Shown one piece after another: positions 35,750 through 45,284 of a stretch of 64,000 nt of DNA. Source of the DNA: Kovacikia minuta CCNUW1 (lineage in GTDB: Bacteria > Cyanobacteriota > Cyanobacteriia > Leptolyngbyales > Leptolyngbyaceae). The translations under genes were made by a program, and so were the position numbers. Position 1 is the stretch's first letter. The number at the start of each line of letters is the position of its first letter. Where the stretch lies: assembly GCF_020091585.1 (NCBI RefSeq), contig NZ_CP083583.1:930001-994000 (forward strand). Direction: 5' to 3'. Under the pieces are notes generated by a model, which was not told the origin of the DNA, did no database searches, and saw only the letters and a program-made list of their open reading frames with translations.

Positions 35750-36313
35750 ATGACCAACTACCGTAGACTCACGATCGCAGGCGGCACCTACTTCTTTACC
35801 CTCGTCACCCATCAACGCCGCCCCTGGCTGTGCTGTGACATTGCCCGTTCTACCTTACGCGCCGCCATTACCCACGTTCGCCTCACCTACCCCTTTGTGA
35901 TTGAAGCAATGGTGCTGTTACCCAATCACCTCCATTGCATCTGGACGCTTCCCACTGGAGACAGCGACTATGCGACCCGTTGGCGGTTGATCAAAGCCTA
36001 TGTCACCAAACAAGCTGCAACCAAATTGAAACTCGATGCTCAATTGAGTCAATCTCGCCAACAGCGACGCGAAGGCAATTTGTGGCAGCGACGGTTTTGG
36101 GAGTATTGGATTCGTGATCAGCAAGACTTCATTCGGCATTGCGATTATATTCATTACAATCCCGTGCGACATGGATTGTGTCGATCGCCTGGAGAATGGA
36201 AATATTCCAGCTTTCATCGGTTTGTTGTGCAAGGAATTTATCCACCTGATTGGGGCAAGGATGGACGGGTGCATCCCAGTCTTGTAAGTCTTAGAGTGAG
36301 AGTTGCCCATTGA
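35750..36313 (+). CDS. REP-associated tyrosine transposase (RAYT, Y1_Tnp)
   Basis: A 187-aa single-strand HUH-type nuclease. HUH motif VLLPNHLHCIW near residues 54-64 and catalytic Tyr in CDYIHYNPVRHGL near 135-147 with WKYSSF following are the RAYT signature. The C-terminal tail after YPPDWGKDG is replaced by 13 residues read from an inserted ISKra4 element. Removing the element and one target copy restores GEPETPTGIWDC and a stop at 37498, the usual RAYT ending. It is probably still foldable because the catalytic core is intact. RAYTs mobilise neighbouring REP sequences, and inverted family D REPs flank it. Confidence 0.92.
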   Translation: MTNYRRLTIAGGTYFFTLVTHQRRPWLCCDIARSTLRAAITHVRLTYPFVIEAMVLLPNHLHCIWTLPTGDSDYATRWRLIKAYVTKQAATKLKLDAQLSQSRQQRREGNLWQRRFWEYWIRDQQDFIRHCDYIHYNPVRHGLCRSPGEWKYSSFHRFVVQGIYPPDWGKDGRVHPSLVSLRVRVAH

Positions 36314-37094
36314 GATAAGCGCAACGGTGCAGCAACACTTGCGGCACATTGTCCGCTTTCCACTGTGCCCCGGTCAGTTTGATACGTGCGCTGATCTGCT
36401 TCACCGTCGATTCAATCATGCCCGACCCAATTGAAATGCCTTCGGCTTGGTAGTAACTATAGTTGACAATGCGATGACGATGTTTGGTGAGATAGGCGAT
36501 GAAGTTGTCAACCTGTTCATGCTGCCAACCCGTGAATTGCTCAATTGCGCCATCTACGTTACCCTGCCACAACAAGCTTTCCACAGTGGCTAATCGTTGC
36601 AGTGAACCACCGACTTTGTACAGATTTTCGACCAGATGAAACCAATCTAAAATCTCACGTCGTTGGCTGACTTCAGCAATCCCTGCAAACAAGTTCCAAA
36701 TCCCATCATGACCATCACCGAGACAAGTGACCGGAGTGTTCAGCGGTTGTTCGTTGACCCATTGGACTAATTGCTCATTGTCTTGCAAAAATGCCTCACA
36801 GCAATGTCCATGCAGATTCACAGCTTTGTAATCCTGCCATCTACAAATCTCTCCTTTTGGAGTACGAATCCGCACCTTGCCGCCATCAATACTCATTTCC
36901 TCCACTGCGGTTTCAATTCGTGGCAACTCGAAGCACTGCCGATGCACTAACCGTTGCTGTGTCCCTCTGGAAACCTTCATTCCCGTTAGAATCGGAATAT
37001 CTTGAGCAGATCGCTCATAGGACACATTCGCACTCAAAATCAAGCAGCATTTCTCCAAGTAAGGACTTAACTGAGTGCGCTCTTTCACGTTCAA
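36291..37094 (-). CDS. ISKra4-family transposase catalytic ORF (copy 1)
   Basis: A 267-aa frame starting TTG within the TTGA overlap with the upstream ORF. Landmarks of the ISMich2-like group are MSIDGGKVRIRTPKG, VTCLGDGHDGIWNL, EILDWFHLVENLYKVGG and SIGSGMIESTVKQISARIKL. The first two carry the DDE-like Asp residues and the last the Glu. It lies one frame (-1) from the 105-aa ORF, so a fused product by ribosomal frameshifting is plausible, as described for this IS group. It is identical to copy 2 except M for T in the SGMIES motif. Confidence 0.88.
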   Translation of the reverse strand: MNVKERTQLSPYLEKCCLILSANVSYERSAQDIPILTGMKVSRGTQQRLVHRQCFELPRIETAVEEMSIDGGKVRIRTPKGEICRWQDYKAVNLHGHCCEAFLQDNEQLVQWVNEQPLNTPVTCLGDGHDGIWNLFAGIAEVSQRREILDWFHLVENLYKVGGSLQRLATVESLLWQGNVDGAIEQFTGWQHEQVDNFIAYLTKHRHRIVNYSYYQAEGISIGSGMIESTVKQISARIKLTGAQWKADNVPQVLLHRCAYLNGQLSL

Positions 37095-37408
37095 GACTTT
37101 CGCTTGGTTTTCGGTGAGGCTGATGCTGCCAAGGATGCTTTTGAGTTGCCGACTTCGTCCGCTGCTAGGACCGCTTGCCCTTGTGATAAAAAATTACCGA
37201 TTTCTGGACTGACCTGCTCCAGGACATGTCCTCTTACTGCCGCTTCGATGCCTTCAAGGGTGGTTAATTGCTCTGGGGCAGTTTCATCGTAGAGCAATGC
37301 CGCTATCGCACGAGCGTGAGCTTGAATTTGTTGAAGTTTCTCAGCATCCATCGTCGGCATCCTTGGGAAATAGTAGGGGGTCCCTTTAGCATAATCGAGT
37401 CTTCCCAA
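37091..37408 (-). CDS. ISKra4-family transposase N-terminal ORF (copy 1)
   Basis: A 105-aa frame with a helical N-terminus (AEKLQQIQAHARAIAALL) and the segment GIEAAVRGHVLEQVSPEIGNFL typical of the N-terminal ORF of ISMich2-like elements. It ends KTKRKS at a TGA that overlaps the TTG start of the catalytic ORF. It probably supplies the DNA-binding part of a frameshift fusion. Confidence 0.85.
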   Translation of the reverse strand: MGRLDYAKGTPYYFPRMPTMDAEKLQQIQAHARAIAALLYDETAPEQLTTLEGIEAAVRGHVLEQVSPEIGNFLSQGQAVLAADEVGNSKASLAASASPKTKRKS

Positions 37409-37510
37409 TTCGCTGCCTAAGTATTCCTACTCATTGCATAACTGGGATGCACCCAGGATGGAGAGCCAGAAACACCGACCGGAATTTGGGATTGTTGAGG
37501 TGTTGATCGA

Positions 37511-37570
37511 TGGAATCGATGCGTTACGTTGGCACTAACGCATCCTACGCGAGAGAGGGCGATCGCGCTT
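37511..37570. repeat. REP family D, inverted copy downstream of RAYT
   Basis: GATGCGTTA..TAACGCATC hairpin followed by CCTACGCGAGAG and GGCGATCGCGC, the reverse complement of the unit at 35624. Together they bracket the RAYT. Confidence 0.75.
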
Positions 37571-37616
37571 GCCATTCGCATCGGCGATCTCTCTACAATC
37601 TACAAGCAGTTTCTAG

Positions 37617-37978
37617 TCATCGATATGCACACTTAATTAAACCAAGTAGCTTATCCTTCTGCACTTTATCTTCAATCATTTGAGCAATTTGAATCGCTCT
37701 ATCATATTGTTCTACATTCATATAAGCCCTAGCAATTCTCTCTAAACTTGCTGCTTTTAAGTTAATCAATTCTTGCTTATTCGTAAGAGTATTTATAGTT
37801 TGAAGGGCTTGCAGAAGAACCTGGTCGCTCTTCTCTAACTGTTTGCTCTCCTGATATTTATAAACAATTCCTAGTAGAGCAGCTATTCTTTCATCATCAG
37901 ATTTTACAGTTTTAGCAATCCAAAGAGCTTGCTCTAATATTTGGTCAACTTTCTTTTGTTGCCCAGTATTGATATATA
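37617..37978 (-). pseudogene. 3' part of the TPR lipoprotein gene, cut off by IS5
   Basis: The minus strand reads INTGQQKKVDQILEQALWIA and continues with TPR-like helices (ESKQLEKSDQVLLQAL, NVEQYDRAIQIAQM) to a TGA at 37617. It joins in frame to the 5' part at 38917-39964 when the IS5 element and one TATA copy are removed. Confidence 0.85.
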
Positions 37979-38912
37979 GAACCCATTTGAGATCTCAGGA
38001 AGTAGCTGCAAGCCGCTTCAGCATTAGCCTGACAAAGCAGAGGTTAATCTTAGTTTCCGCATGAGATAGGGTGCGCTCAAAGTTTTTAACCAAACTTTTA
38101 CACCGCTCCATCCAAGCATTGGATCGTTCGATGACCCATCTTGCGACTGCTGGGACAAATCCAGATTTTCCTTGCGCTGCTTTCTCTTGTTTCGAGGGTT
38201 TGGTTGAACGCTCAAACCTGATTTTCGTCATAATTTGAGGATAAACCTGCTCCAATGCTTCAATCAAAGCATCAATGTGATAGCCGTGGTCGAGCAAGAT
38301 GGTAATCTTGGGAATGTTAACAGGTTTTGACTTGAAATAGTCAATGTTGAGCGTCAACATCTCAAGCAATCCCAGATCATCGGAAACATCAGCTTTTGTG
38401 CAATGAGTGAAAAAGGGAAACCCAAGCGTATCAACAGCCAGGTGCCTTTTAATCCCATTGGTCGCTTTGTAAAAACAGAAGCCCTTTGAGTCTACACTGG
38501 CATTGCAAGTATTCTTCACCGCTTGCGAGTCAATGATGATTAACCTCGTCCATTTGGGCTTTTTTTTAACCTGTTCCCGCACCTGTCCATGCAATACTCC
38601 CATCAGTTTCTCGATCACCCCAGCTTCCCGCCACTGCTTGTAGTGCCAATACACCGTCGAGTAGGGAGGTAAGTCTTTGGGTAAGTCTTCCCAATTGCAA
38701 CCGTTCTTGAGTTGATAAAGGATGCCATCAATGATCTCCCGCTTCGTCCAATCGCAGGGTCGGGTCCGTTTCTTCTTGGGTAATATCTGAGGCAACAGCG
38801 GTTCAAGAATTTCCCATTCTGCATCAGTGAGACTGCTCGAATATGCCATAGCCGTTAAATTAGAGGATTATAGATGCCTTCATTCACCATTATATAGATC
38901 CCAAATGGGTTC
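37979..38912 (-). mobile_element. IS5-family insertion sequence inside a TPR gene
   Basis: Near-perfect inverted ends GAACCCATTTGAGATCT / AGATCCCAAATGGGTTC bound 934 bp and one transposase. TATA is duplicated on both sides, and removal of one copy restores the host frame. Confidence 0.88.
37995..38849 (-). CDS. IS5-family transposase (IS427-like)
   Basis: The 284-aa DDE transposase has an N-terminal DUF4096-like domain (SLTDAEWEILEPLLP, NGCNWEDLPKDLPPYSTVYWHYKQWRE), first Asp in LIIIDSQAVKNT, second in ITILLDHGYHID and the Glu in VIERSNAWMERCKSL. It is full length in a single frame. Some relatives split into two frames, but this one does not. Confidence 0.93.
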   Translation of the reverse strand: MAYSSSLTDAEWEILEPLLPQILPKKKRTRPCDWTKREIIDGILYQLKNGCNWEDLPKDLPPYSTVYWHYKQWREAGVIEKLMGVLHGQVREQVKKKPKWTRLIIIDSQAVKNTCNASVDSKGFCFYKATNGIKRHLAVDTLGFPFFTHCTKADVSDDLGLLEMLTLNIDYFKSKPVNIPKITILLDHGYHIDALIEALEQVYPQIMTKIRFERSTKPSKQEKAAQGKSGFVPAVARWVIERSNAWMERCKSLVKNFERTLSHAETKINLCFVRLMLKRLAATS

Positions 38913-39964
38913 TATATGTCAGACAGTTCAATAAGAGACCATAATCTCTCCCGCCCTTTTTCTATACTATTGATCACTTCAAGTGATAGATCATAAAACC
39001 CAGCTTTCGCATAAGCACTTGCAACTTTGGTTAAGTCTTTGTTTCTAAAAGGATAATTCCACCTTCCAGTTTTAGGTTGACTTCTGGCAATTTGATAAGC
39101 TTTGTTAAGGGTTTCTTTTGCTTTTTCCGATTGTCTCTTAAGCGCATAACCAACACCAATTTCACTTAATGTAATTGCCTGATAGGTTTTACTAGTAATC
39201 ATCATCGCAATGTGAGTTGCTTGTTCATATTGTTCTAGCCTTACGTAAGAATTAGAAATTTCTGACAAAGCGCTAGAGCGTGGAGATTTTACAATCTTTA
39301 TAATTTGCTCGTCTCGAACAGTGTCAATAATTTTAAGGGATTGATAAAATAATCCCTTAGCTTTTTCTTGGTTTCCAATGTACGCATAGCTCTCAGCAAT
39401 TCGAGCCAAAGCAATTGCTCTGTAAGTCGGATCGCTGATTTGATAAGCTAATTTAAGGGCACGATTATGCTGTTTTACTTTAGTCATCTCAATAATAATT
39501 TGAATTAGTACTGAGAATCGAGTGCTAGCTCCATAGATAGTGTTCGATAAGTCAATGCTTTCGGCAACTTGAAGCGCTTGCTCATACTGTCTACTATCTG
39601 CATACTGCTCAGCAATTTTAGCTAGAACTCTATTTTTAGAGTCACCACCTTCCCATTTCTCAATCATACTAAGGGCTTGCTTATATTGTTTTGCTTGAAC
39701 ATAGACAATAGCAATATCTGAAAGAGATGCAAAATCATCTGCAAAGTATTTACCTTCTTGGGCTGCTGTCACATAACAAGAAAGATAGATACCTTTTAAT
39801 CGAGGTTCGTTATTAATAATTTTATTCGAAGAAACCTGAAATTGTATCTTGGGCTGAAAAGGGATTGGAGATAGCTGAGTTAGAGGCTGTAATTTGTTCA
39901 AAGAACAACTAGAAAACAACATGAAACCGAAAAAACTAATTGAAAAAAACAATGGAATTTTCAT
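38913..39964 (-). pseudogene. 5' part of TPR lipoprotein gene interrupted by IS5
   Basis: 350 residues begin with a lipoprotein signal (MKIPLFFSISFFGFMLFSSC, lipobox FSSC). Eight or more TPR-like helical pairs follow (YVQAKQYKQALSMIEKW, YADSRQYEQALQVAESI, YVRLEQYEQATHIAM). The frame ends in the IS5 terminal sequence (SDI then TAG). Joined with 37617-37978, the protein would be about 470 aa. It is likely an outer-membrane or periplasmic scaffold. The function is unknown. Confidence 0.85.
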
Positions 39965-40154
39965 TAGAATTTACCTAATAGTAAAATATGCTAAAGGCTT
40001 TTTAATTAAACTGCTCTAGACAAGAAACTAAGAAGGCATGAAACTTTTAAGGAGAAGATATTCAAATTCTGAAATAAGCACCTTACTATAAAAGATTTAT
40101 ACAAACATATAGGCTTTTGAGTTTTATCCCAGCAAGCCTACATGCTTCAAAAAT

Positions 40155-41012
40155 CTACCTACTTCCTGCAAACGACTTGAGCTTCTGCAAATAAGTATCT
40201 GCTCTTCTGGCAATTTTTTGCCCTTTTGTTTCTTGCCTGGTTGGAATTGCTACAGAAGGGGCATTTGCATCATCGTTTACAATAATCCTAGCCGCTATAA
40301 AATCTGATTGAGTTGGATTTTTTCCGGCTATAAAATACTTATCTAAGTAATCTGTACCTCTCCCAGGATTATTCTTATCTTTCTGAAAGTAACCCTCTTG
40401 CATCCCTTGAACTAAAACTTGAGTAGCAATATCCAAACGTTGAGCAACTTTAGAATTGCCTCTTTGTCTATATTCCTCCTCTACGTATTGTGCAAAATTC
40501 TTCAAATTTGTAATGTTTGAAGGATCAGTATCAACCATGAATTTCCCATAATTATCACGAAATGTGACATGCACAAGTCCTTGCCCTCTAAATATGTATC
40601 CATCCCTAGAGGCTTTGTCTCCATTACCGTACAGATTCGCGTATTTATCACTGAAATATTCTACGGGATCAGATCCTGGTTCTTCCTGTTCTTCCAAATC
40701 TCGCCAGTAATCTGTTTCGTGTTCTGCGGTAGCAAGGACATAAGCAACTGCTCCTAAATTAACAACCCCATATTCAAAGCATTTTCTAAAGATAGCAGGA
40801 ATGATGTTTCTTGCAGAGGTTGTAATTTTCTGTATTTCATCAGCAGGCAACACATCTCTAAGTTCTTCGGCAACTGTAGCAACTAGCGGATCAATATAAG
40901 CGAGCTTGAGAATATCATCAAGCGGAGAACCCGATCCATTAAACCATCTTAGAATCTTGTCTAATACTGGGTAACCTGTAATAACAATTTCTTCCTCGGC
41001 TTCATTCTCCAC
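40155..41012 (-). CDS. GH19-like lysozyme/chitinase domain protein, possibly N-truncated
   Basis: 285 aa. The core has a helix with a catalytic-type Glu (AYVLATAEHETDYWRDLEE) and the GH19 endolysin pattern YANLYGNGDK..DGYIFRGQGLVHVTFRDNYGKF. A helix near GTDYLDKYFIAGKNP follows. Such proteins cleave peptidoglycan or chitin. There is no signal peptide. The GTG start abuts a REP block at 41024, so the true 5' end may have been displaced. The neighbours are surface-type proteins, which fits a cell-wall or predatory role. That is inference. Confidence 0.7.
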   Translation of the reverse strand: MENEAEEEIVITGYPVLDKILRWFNGSGSPLDDILKLAYIDPLVATVAEELRDVLPADEIQKITTSARNIIPAIFRKCFEYGVVNLGAVAYVLATAEHETDYWRDLEEQEEPGSDPVEYFSDKYANLYGNGDKASRDGYIFRGQGLVHVTFRDNYGKFMVDTDPSNITNLKNFAQYVEEEYRQRGNSKVAQRLDIATQVLVQGMQEGYFQKDKNNPGRGTDYLDKYFIAGKNPTQSDFIAARIIVNDDANAPSVAIPTRQETKGQKIARRADTYLQKLKSFAGSR

Positions 41013-41023
41013 TACTTTATCAA

Positions 41024-41245
41024 GCGCGATCGCCCTCTATCGCGTAGGATGCGTTAGCGCGATCGCCCTCTATCGCGTAGGATGCGTTAGTGCCAACGTA
41101 ACGCATCAATCCAATGATTTAGTTCAAATTTTCATTGTTTGTTCAATTGGGTTTCTTCGTATCGTTTTTATTGAAGTTGTTCAATTAATCGATTGATGCG
41201 TTACGCAAAGCTAACGCATCCTACGCGAGGGGCGATCGCGCTCAT
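41024..41245. repeat. REP family D, inverted pair (BIME-like)
   Basis: Two direct units (GCGCGATCGCCCTCTATCGC plus GTAGGATGCGTTA) at 41024-41090 lead to TAACGCATC. After 80 bp of AT-rich DNA, the inverted partner GATGCGTTACG..TAACGCATCCTACGCGAGGG is at 41191-41240. It separates the GH19-like gene from the GT2 pseudogene. Confidence 0.8.
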
Positions 41246-41741
41246 AGACACTGCGGCGCATCAGGCGGAAGTGGAAGGTCATGAAGTCGGTCAAGAGGCG
41301 GTCTTTGCTGTAGGGGATGCGGCAAAGTCTACCTAAACCTTTGTCGTTGCCCTGTTCGTCGATAATTAAGTGGTTGGTGTAGACGAGTCCAATGTGGGGG
41401 TGGCTGTCTAAGATGTCGGCGGTTTCGGCAAGGGCGGTAGGGGCTAGCAGGTCATCACTGTCTACCTAGCCGAGGTAGGGAAAGGTGGTGGAGGCGATCG
41501 CACCTTTGAGTGAGGGGGCGATTCCTTGATGGGGGGCGGCGATGACGCGGATGCGTGAGTCGCGGTGGGCGTAGTCTTGGGCGATGGCGAGGGAATTGTC
41601 TGTGGAGCCGTCATCCCAAATTAGGAGTTCAAAATCTGGGGAGGTTTGAGTAAGGATGCTGTCGAGGGTGAGAGGGAGGTAGTCGGCACGGTTGAAGACG
41701 GTAACGATAAGGGAGATAGGAATGGACACGGATTTGGGCAC
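41246..41741 (-). pseudogene. GT2 glycosyltransferase pseudogene
   Basis: Frame MPKSVSIPISLIVTVFNRAD, then LLIWDDGSTDNS is a normal GT-A nucleotide-sugar binding start. After TTFPYLG a TAG stop replaces what should be Trp, and the frame continues beyond it as VDSDDLLAPTALAETAD (the D-x-D motif), LVYTNHLIID and HFRLMRRSVYE before running into REP DNA. A nonsense mutation plus 3' loss makes it inactive. It once transferred a sugar to an unknown acceptor. Confidence 0.8.
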
Positions 41742-41880
41742 AGCATGAAGTGGCTGTGCTTAGGGTTCCCACAAATGCATTCAGCATTGGCAGGGCATCG
41801 CACTCAGGAGATTGTCATCTGCTCACAGAGACGCGATCGTTTGTCCCAATGAAGGCGATCGTGCTACGTGAGGGGCGATC

Positions 41881-43485
41881 TCAGGGTTGGAAATTATCTG
41901 GCAAGTGTTTGAAAACAGCAACAAGTCCTTCACTAACAGTAGAAGGTACCCTAGATTGTATGTAGGGGAGAATTTTGCCGGACTCGTTAACTAAAAATGA
42001 TATTTTTTCATTCAGTGTGACTTGAGCAATACCATCAGTAAACTCAGAAATGGATTCGTACTTAGGTTGCAGCACATATTGTCCATTCCGATTAATCAGA
42101 CCATACTTTGTACCCACACGCACTATCGCTAAACCATTCTTAGCAAAACGTTCAACCCAATCAAATTTGGGTGGAATAACGATTTTCGAGTGATGGTCGA
42201 TATAACCCCAACTATCTGGAGAACCAATTGCTACAGCAGCTAACCCTTGTGAGAAACCTCTAGCATCCAAGAATTGTGGAGAGATGACCCACCGCCCATC
42301 TCGGTTTATATAACCATAGCGATTGTTGTTTGCAGCTACTACCAATACACCCTCAGAGAAAGATTCAGATGCCTGAAAAGTGTTAATTAATTCTGGTTTT
42401 GGGTTTTGCCCACGTGTATCAATAATGCGTCCAGTGGTATCAATCAAAGCCCACTTACCACGCCATTCGGGTGAGTACCCTGGGTCATCTTCGCCGATTT
42501 GCACGACAGCCCGCTCTGCCGAAAAATTCGTTGCCTCCCAAAAGCGTGGCTGAATGGCATAGCCGCCCATTCTTTGAACATAGCCCCATTTGCCAGGACC
42601 ATAGTAATCTCTCGGTTCATACTCACTCTTAGGTGGTGGTAGCTTGCGCGAGTCGGGAATACGAACTCGCAGTAAGTCTGAGTGAAATTGCCAGTCAGCC
42701 TCATTCAAGGGCGAATTATTAAGACCATAAAAATCAACGGCATCGAGGTTAGGTTCAATTAATTCTTCACCCTGTCGATTAATGAGTCCTATTTTGGCTC
42801 CTAGTCGAGCAGGAACTGCAATAGCTATACCCTGTTTAAACACCCCTCCTCCACGAAATCGATCTTTAATGACAAGTTTGCCTGATGAGTTAATGTAACC
42901 ACACTTCTCATTAGGATCGGACAAACAGTCACCATGCTGACACCAGCACACATTGGCTAACCCCTCACTAAAATTTTCAGCCCTATCAAATTGCGGTTCA
43001 ATTGCAAACTTACCAGTTTTGTCGATATAACCAATTTTGCCATTCAGTTCGCGGCGCAAAGGTAAGCGATCCTCAGAAAAGGTGGTGTTGCGCTCAATAA
43101 ACTGGTCATTCCGCAGGACTGGCGGAACCATGAAAATACTTTCTCGATTAATAAAACCGTAGCGCCGAGCCTCAGGATTGTTAGATTTACCGTCAAGTCT
43201 AACCTGTGCTACTCCATCTGAGAATGCTTCTGCCCAATCAAAACACATAGGAACCACTAAAAGCCCAGTAGCATTCATGAATCCCCACTTGCCTCGGCTA
43301 GAGCAATTCAGCGGTACTGCTACGCCTGGATATTTGCTAAAAATTCTCTCGGTGGACTGAGTAGATAAGCGAGTGCTTTCTTGTCCAGTAGATATCTTTG
43401 CCTGTTGAACAAATATTGTCAGAACCAGCACTAGAAGTAGGGTGATACTAAACCACAGTAAAATTCGCCTCATGGTTGCATACAC
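41881..43485 (-). CDS. WG-repeat (KWG) protein with N-terminal membrane anchor
   Basis: The 534-aa product begins with a signal anchor (ILLWFSITLLLVLVLTIFV, about residues 8-27; GTG at 43485 or ATG at 43473). About nine WG repeats follow, each with a glycine-turn core like KWGFMNATGLLVVPMCFDWA or GKIGYIDKTGKFAIEPQFDRA and an ending such as FSEGLA. WG repeats form beta-propeller-like surfaces of unknown partner. It probably faces the periplasm. It starts 39 bp after the end of the giant surface-protein gene in the same direction, so the two may be co-transcribed. Confidence 0.9.
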   Translation of the reverse strand: MYATMRRILLWFSITLLLVLVLTIFVQQAKISTGQESTRLSTQSTERIFSKYPGVAVPLNCSSRGKWGFMNATGLLVVPMCFDWAEAFSDGVAQVRLDGKSNNPEARRYGFINRESIFMVPPVLRNDQFIERNTTFSEDRLPLRRELNGKIGYIDKTGKFAIEPQFDRAENFSEGLANVCWCQHGDCLSDPNEKCGYINSSGKLVIKDRFRGGGVFKQGIAIAVPARLGAKIGLINRQGEELIEPNLDAVDFYGLNNSPLNEADWQFHSDLLRVRIPDSRKLPPPKSEYEPRDYYGPGKWGYVQRMGGYAIQPRFWEATNFSAERAVVQIGEDDPGYSPEWRGKWALIDTTGRIIDTRGQNPKPELINTFQASESFSEGVLVVAANNNRYGYINRDGRWVISPQFLDARGFSQGLAAVAIGSPDSWGYIDHHSKIVIPPKFDWVERFAKNGLAIVRVGTKYGLINRNGQYVLQPKYESISEFTDGIAQVTLNEKISFLVNESGKILPYIQSRVPSTVSEGLVAVFKHLPDNFQP

Positions 43486-43524
43486 GCTGTAAGGACTCTC
43501 TCAAAGTACTCTATTTCTTACCTT

Positions 43525-45260
43525 TTATGCGGTACCTGTTCCAGTTTGAATCATGCGTTTCTCAATACTGCTGTAATCAAATCCAACCACACTTGCTCTA
43601 ACTCTAGAATCAGTTTCATCAGGTAATTTGAAGATACTTCCAGCAGTTCCATTGACATAATTAACCTGCCTTCTCAGAATCTCCTGAGTCACATCCATTT
43701 TGTTAGCCTTTGCAGCAACACTAATGGAGATTTTTGGAAAGCTGTCCAGATATTTGATGAATTCTTGCTGAGACATCTCATTCTTTTTAGATGAAAGGTG
43801 ACCTGCAATTTCGTTTTTTACCTTATCATAAGCCTCTTTGAAACCATCAAAACTAGATCGATAAATCTGCACATTCACCGTACCTGTAATCAACCCATCT
43901 TTAATCCAACGAGCAACGTCTTGATTATTAATTCTTAATGCCTCATCCCATCTATTTTGGCTATCATTTTCTCGGTCGGACTTATTTAAACTGTCAGGGA
44001 TGAAGTCAAAAGGTTGAACAGAGACAGACAGCGTAACCTTTTTCCCAGAGATATTTGATAGTTCATCTTTTAATTCCCTCATACGATCCGTTAAACGATT
44101 TCTAATCCATTGGATTACTTCGCTTTCAGAAGGGTTGTGATCAAGTCCAAGCTCGATCCGCACCAAATCCCCATACTCCTCGCCCGTATACTTGGTAATC
44201 GCTTTAGTTAGGTAATCTTTTCCTCCAGCGGGATCATAGAGAAGCCCAAAGTGATCGTCCAGCATAATATCATCTACTCCAGGACGCTTAGCTACATCTA
44301 CGATGAACTCTTTAAGACGAGAAAACACATTTTCATTTAGTAGATCAATGTAGTCAAACTGGCTTAAGGTTCCTGGATTTCCGAATAAGCCGTCGGTTTC
44401 TTTTGCTATCTGATAAAGTTCATTCTCATAACTTCGTGACTTATTATTAGGTCCAGGTTTAGTTTTTCCTTCTGTAGTCATAACATAGGCGGAACCTTCA
44501 ATCCAAGCACTCAGATGAATATTGTCAAAGTTTATGTTTGAATTTTTCTGTTCTAAATAATCAACAGCCATTTTGAACTCAGATAGAACATCATCATATT
44601 GTTTTGTAAAATTGGCATTTTCCACGATGTTTGTGATGAAATCATTTTCGGGTCTTAAATTGCCATCATTAACCCAAGTGCTTTTATGAACCAGTGCTCC
44701 TCTTGGAGCTAGGACATCCAAATATACAGTTTTGATTTGTGGGTTGCGTCTGGGATCAAGTAGAGATCCAAAGAAAGCAATTCTGTCCTCGTTATCTATA
44801 GTATCTGTGCCCTGTTTGCTATCCCAGAGAGTACCTGTTGAGGGAATCCAATAAGCATTAACTCCTTGTAGTGGTCCATTCAAATTAGCGCTGAAGTTAC
44901 CACTAGCTACACTAAAAGGACTCGGAATGTCATTATATTGAAGTGAAGCAGCTATTGTCTGCAACTCTGCATCTGTTGCTTTCCACACATCAAAGAAGAA
45001 GTTATCTTGATCTTCAATTGGGTGGGTGCGTGGATAGTAGCGTCCAATTTGAAGCAGCCCATTTGTATATGAAACATCTTGCAAGAGTTCTTGCAGTTGC
45101 GGGATTTCTGCCTTCCTAAAAACAGTGAACAGTTTTTGTTCAGACTCTAGCAAGTCGAGTCGTTTATCCTTTGTATCAAAGCCACTTAAGAATTCGCTGA
45201 ATTTACCCTGAGCTTGACGCATCTGCTGGGCATCGTCTGTAAACCAAAGTCGATCTACAA
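43525..45260 (-). pseudogene. C-terminal part of giant surface protein with GHL10-like glycosidase region
   Basis: About 575 residues continue from the middle part after the ISKra4 copy is removed (QGFVD joined to RLWFTDDAQQM). The region VYLDVLAPRGALVHKSTW, then PGVDDIMLDDHFGLLYDPAG, then KVTLSVSVQPFDFIPDSL and DVARWIKDGLITGTVNVQIYR follows the order of the glycosyl-hydrolase-like 10 (GHL10/FenI) TIM barrel, whose conserved acidic pair lies in the DGIxLDD-type strand. It is therefore a likely carbohydrate-active C-terminus. The family assignment is from motif memory and moderately sure. It ends 39 bp before the WG gene. Confidence 0.65.
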
Positions 45261-45284
45261 GGGTGCATCCCAGTCTTGTAAGTC

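Larger units (their letters stand above)
36267..37454 (-). mobile_element. ISKra4-family (ISMich2-like) insertion sequence, copy 1
   Basis: The ends GGGTGCATCCCAGT (36267-36280) and its complement (37441-37454) enclose 1,188 bp. An 8-bp repeat AGGATGGA is present on both sides, one base away on the left. It is inserted in the last codons of the RAYT gene. It differs from copy 2 (45261-46448) at only about two positions. Confidence 0.92.

Noticed and set aside
36791-37292. Plus-strand open frames inside ISKra4 copy 1 (and the same in copy 2)
   Set aside because: They run antisense to the transposase ORFs and appear only because the element is duplicated.
41466-41741. Intact short glycosyltransferase of 91 aa
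   Set aside because: Homology continues past the stop codon and a GT2 enzyme cannot be this short. Treated as a pseudogene.
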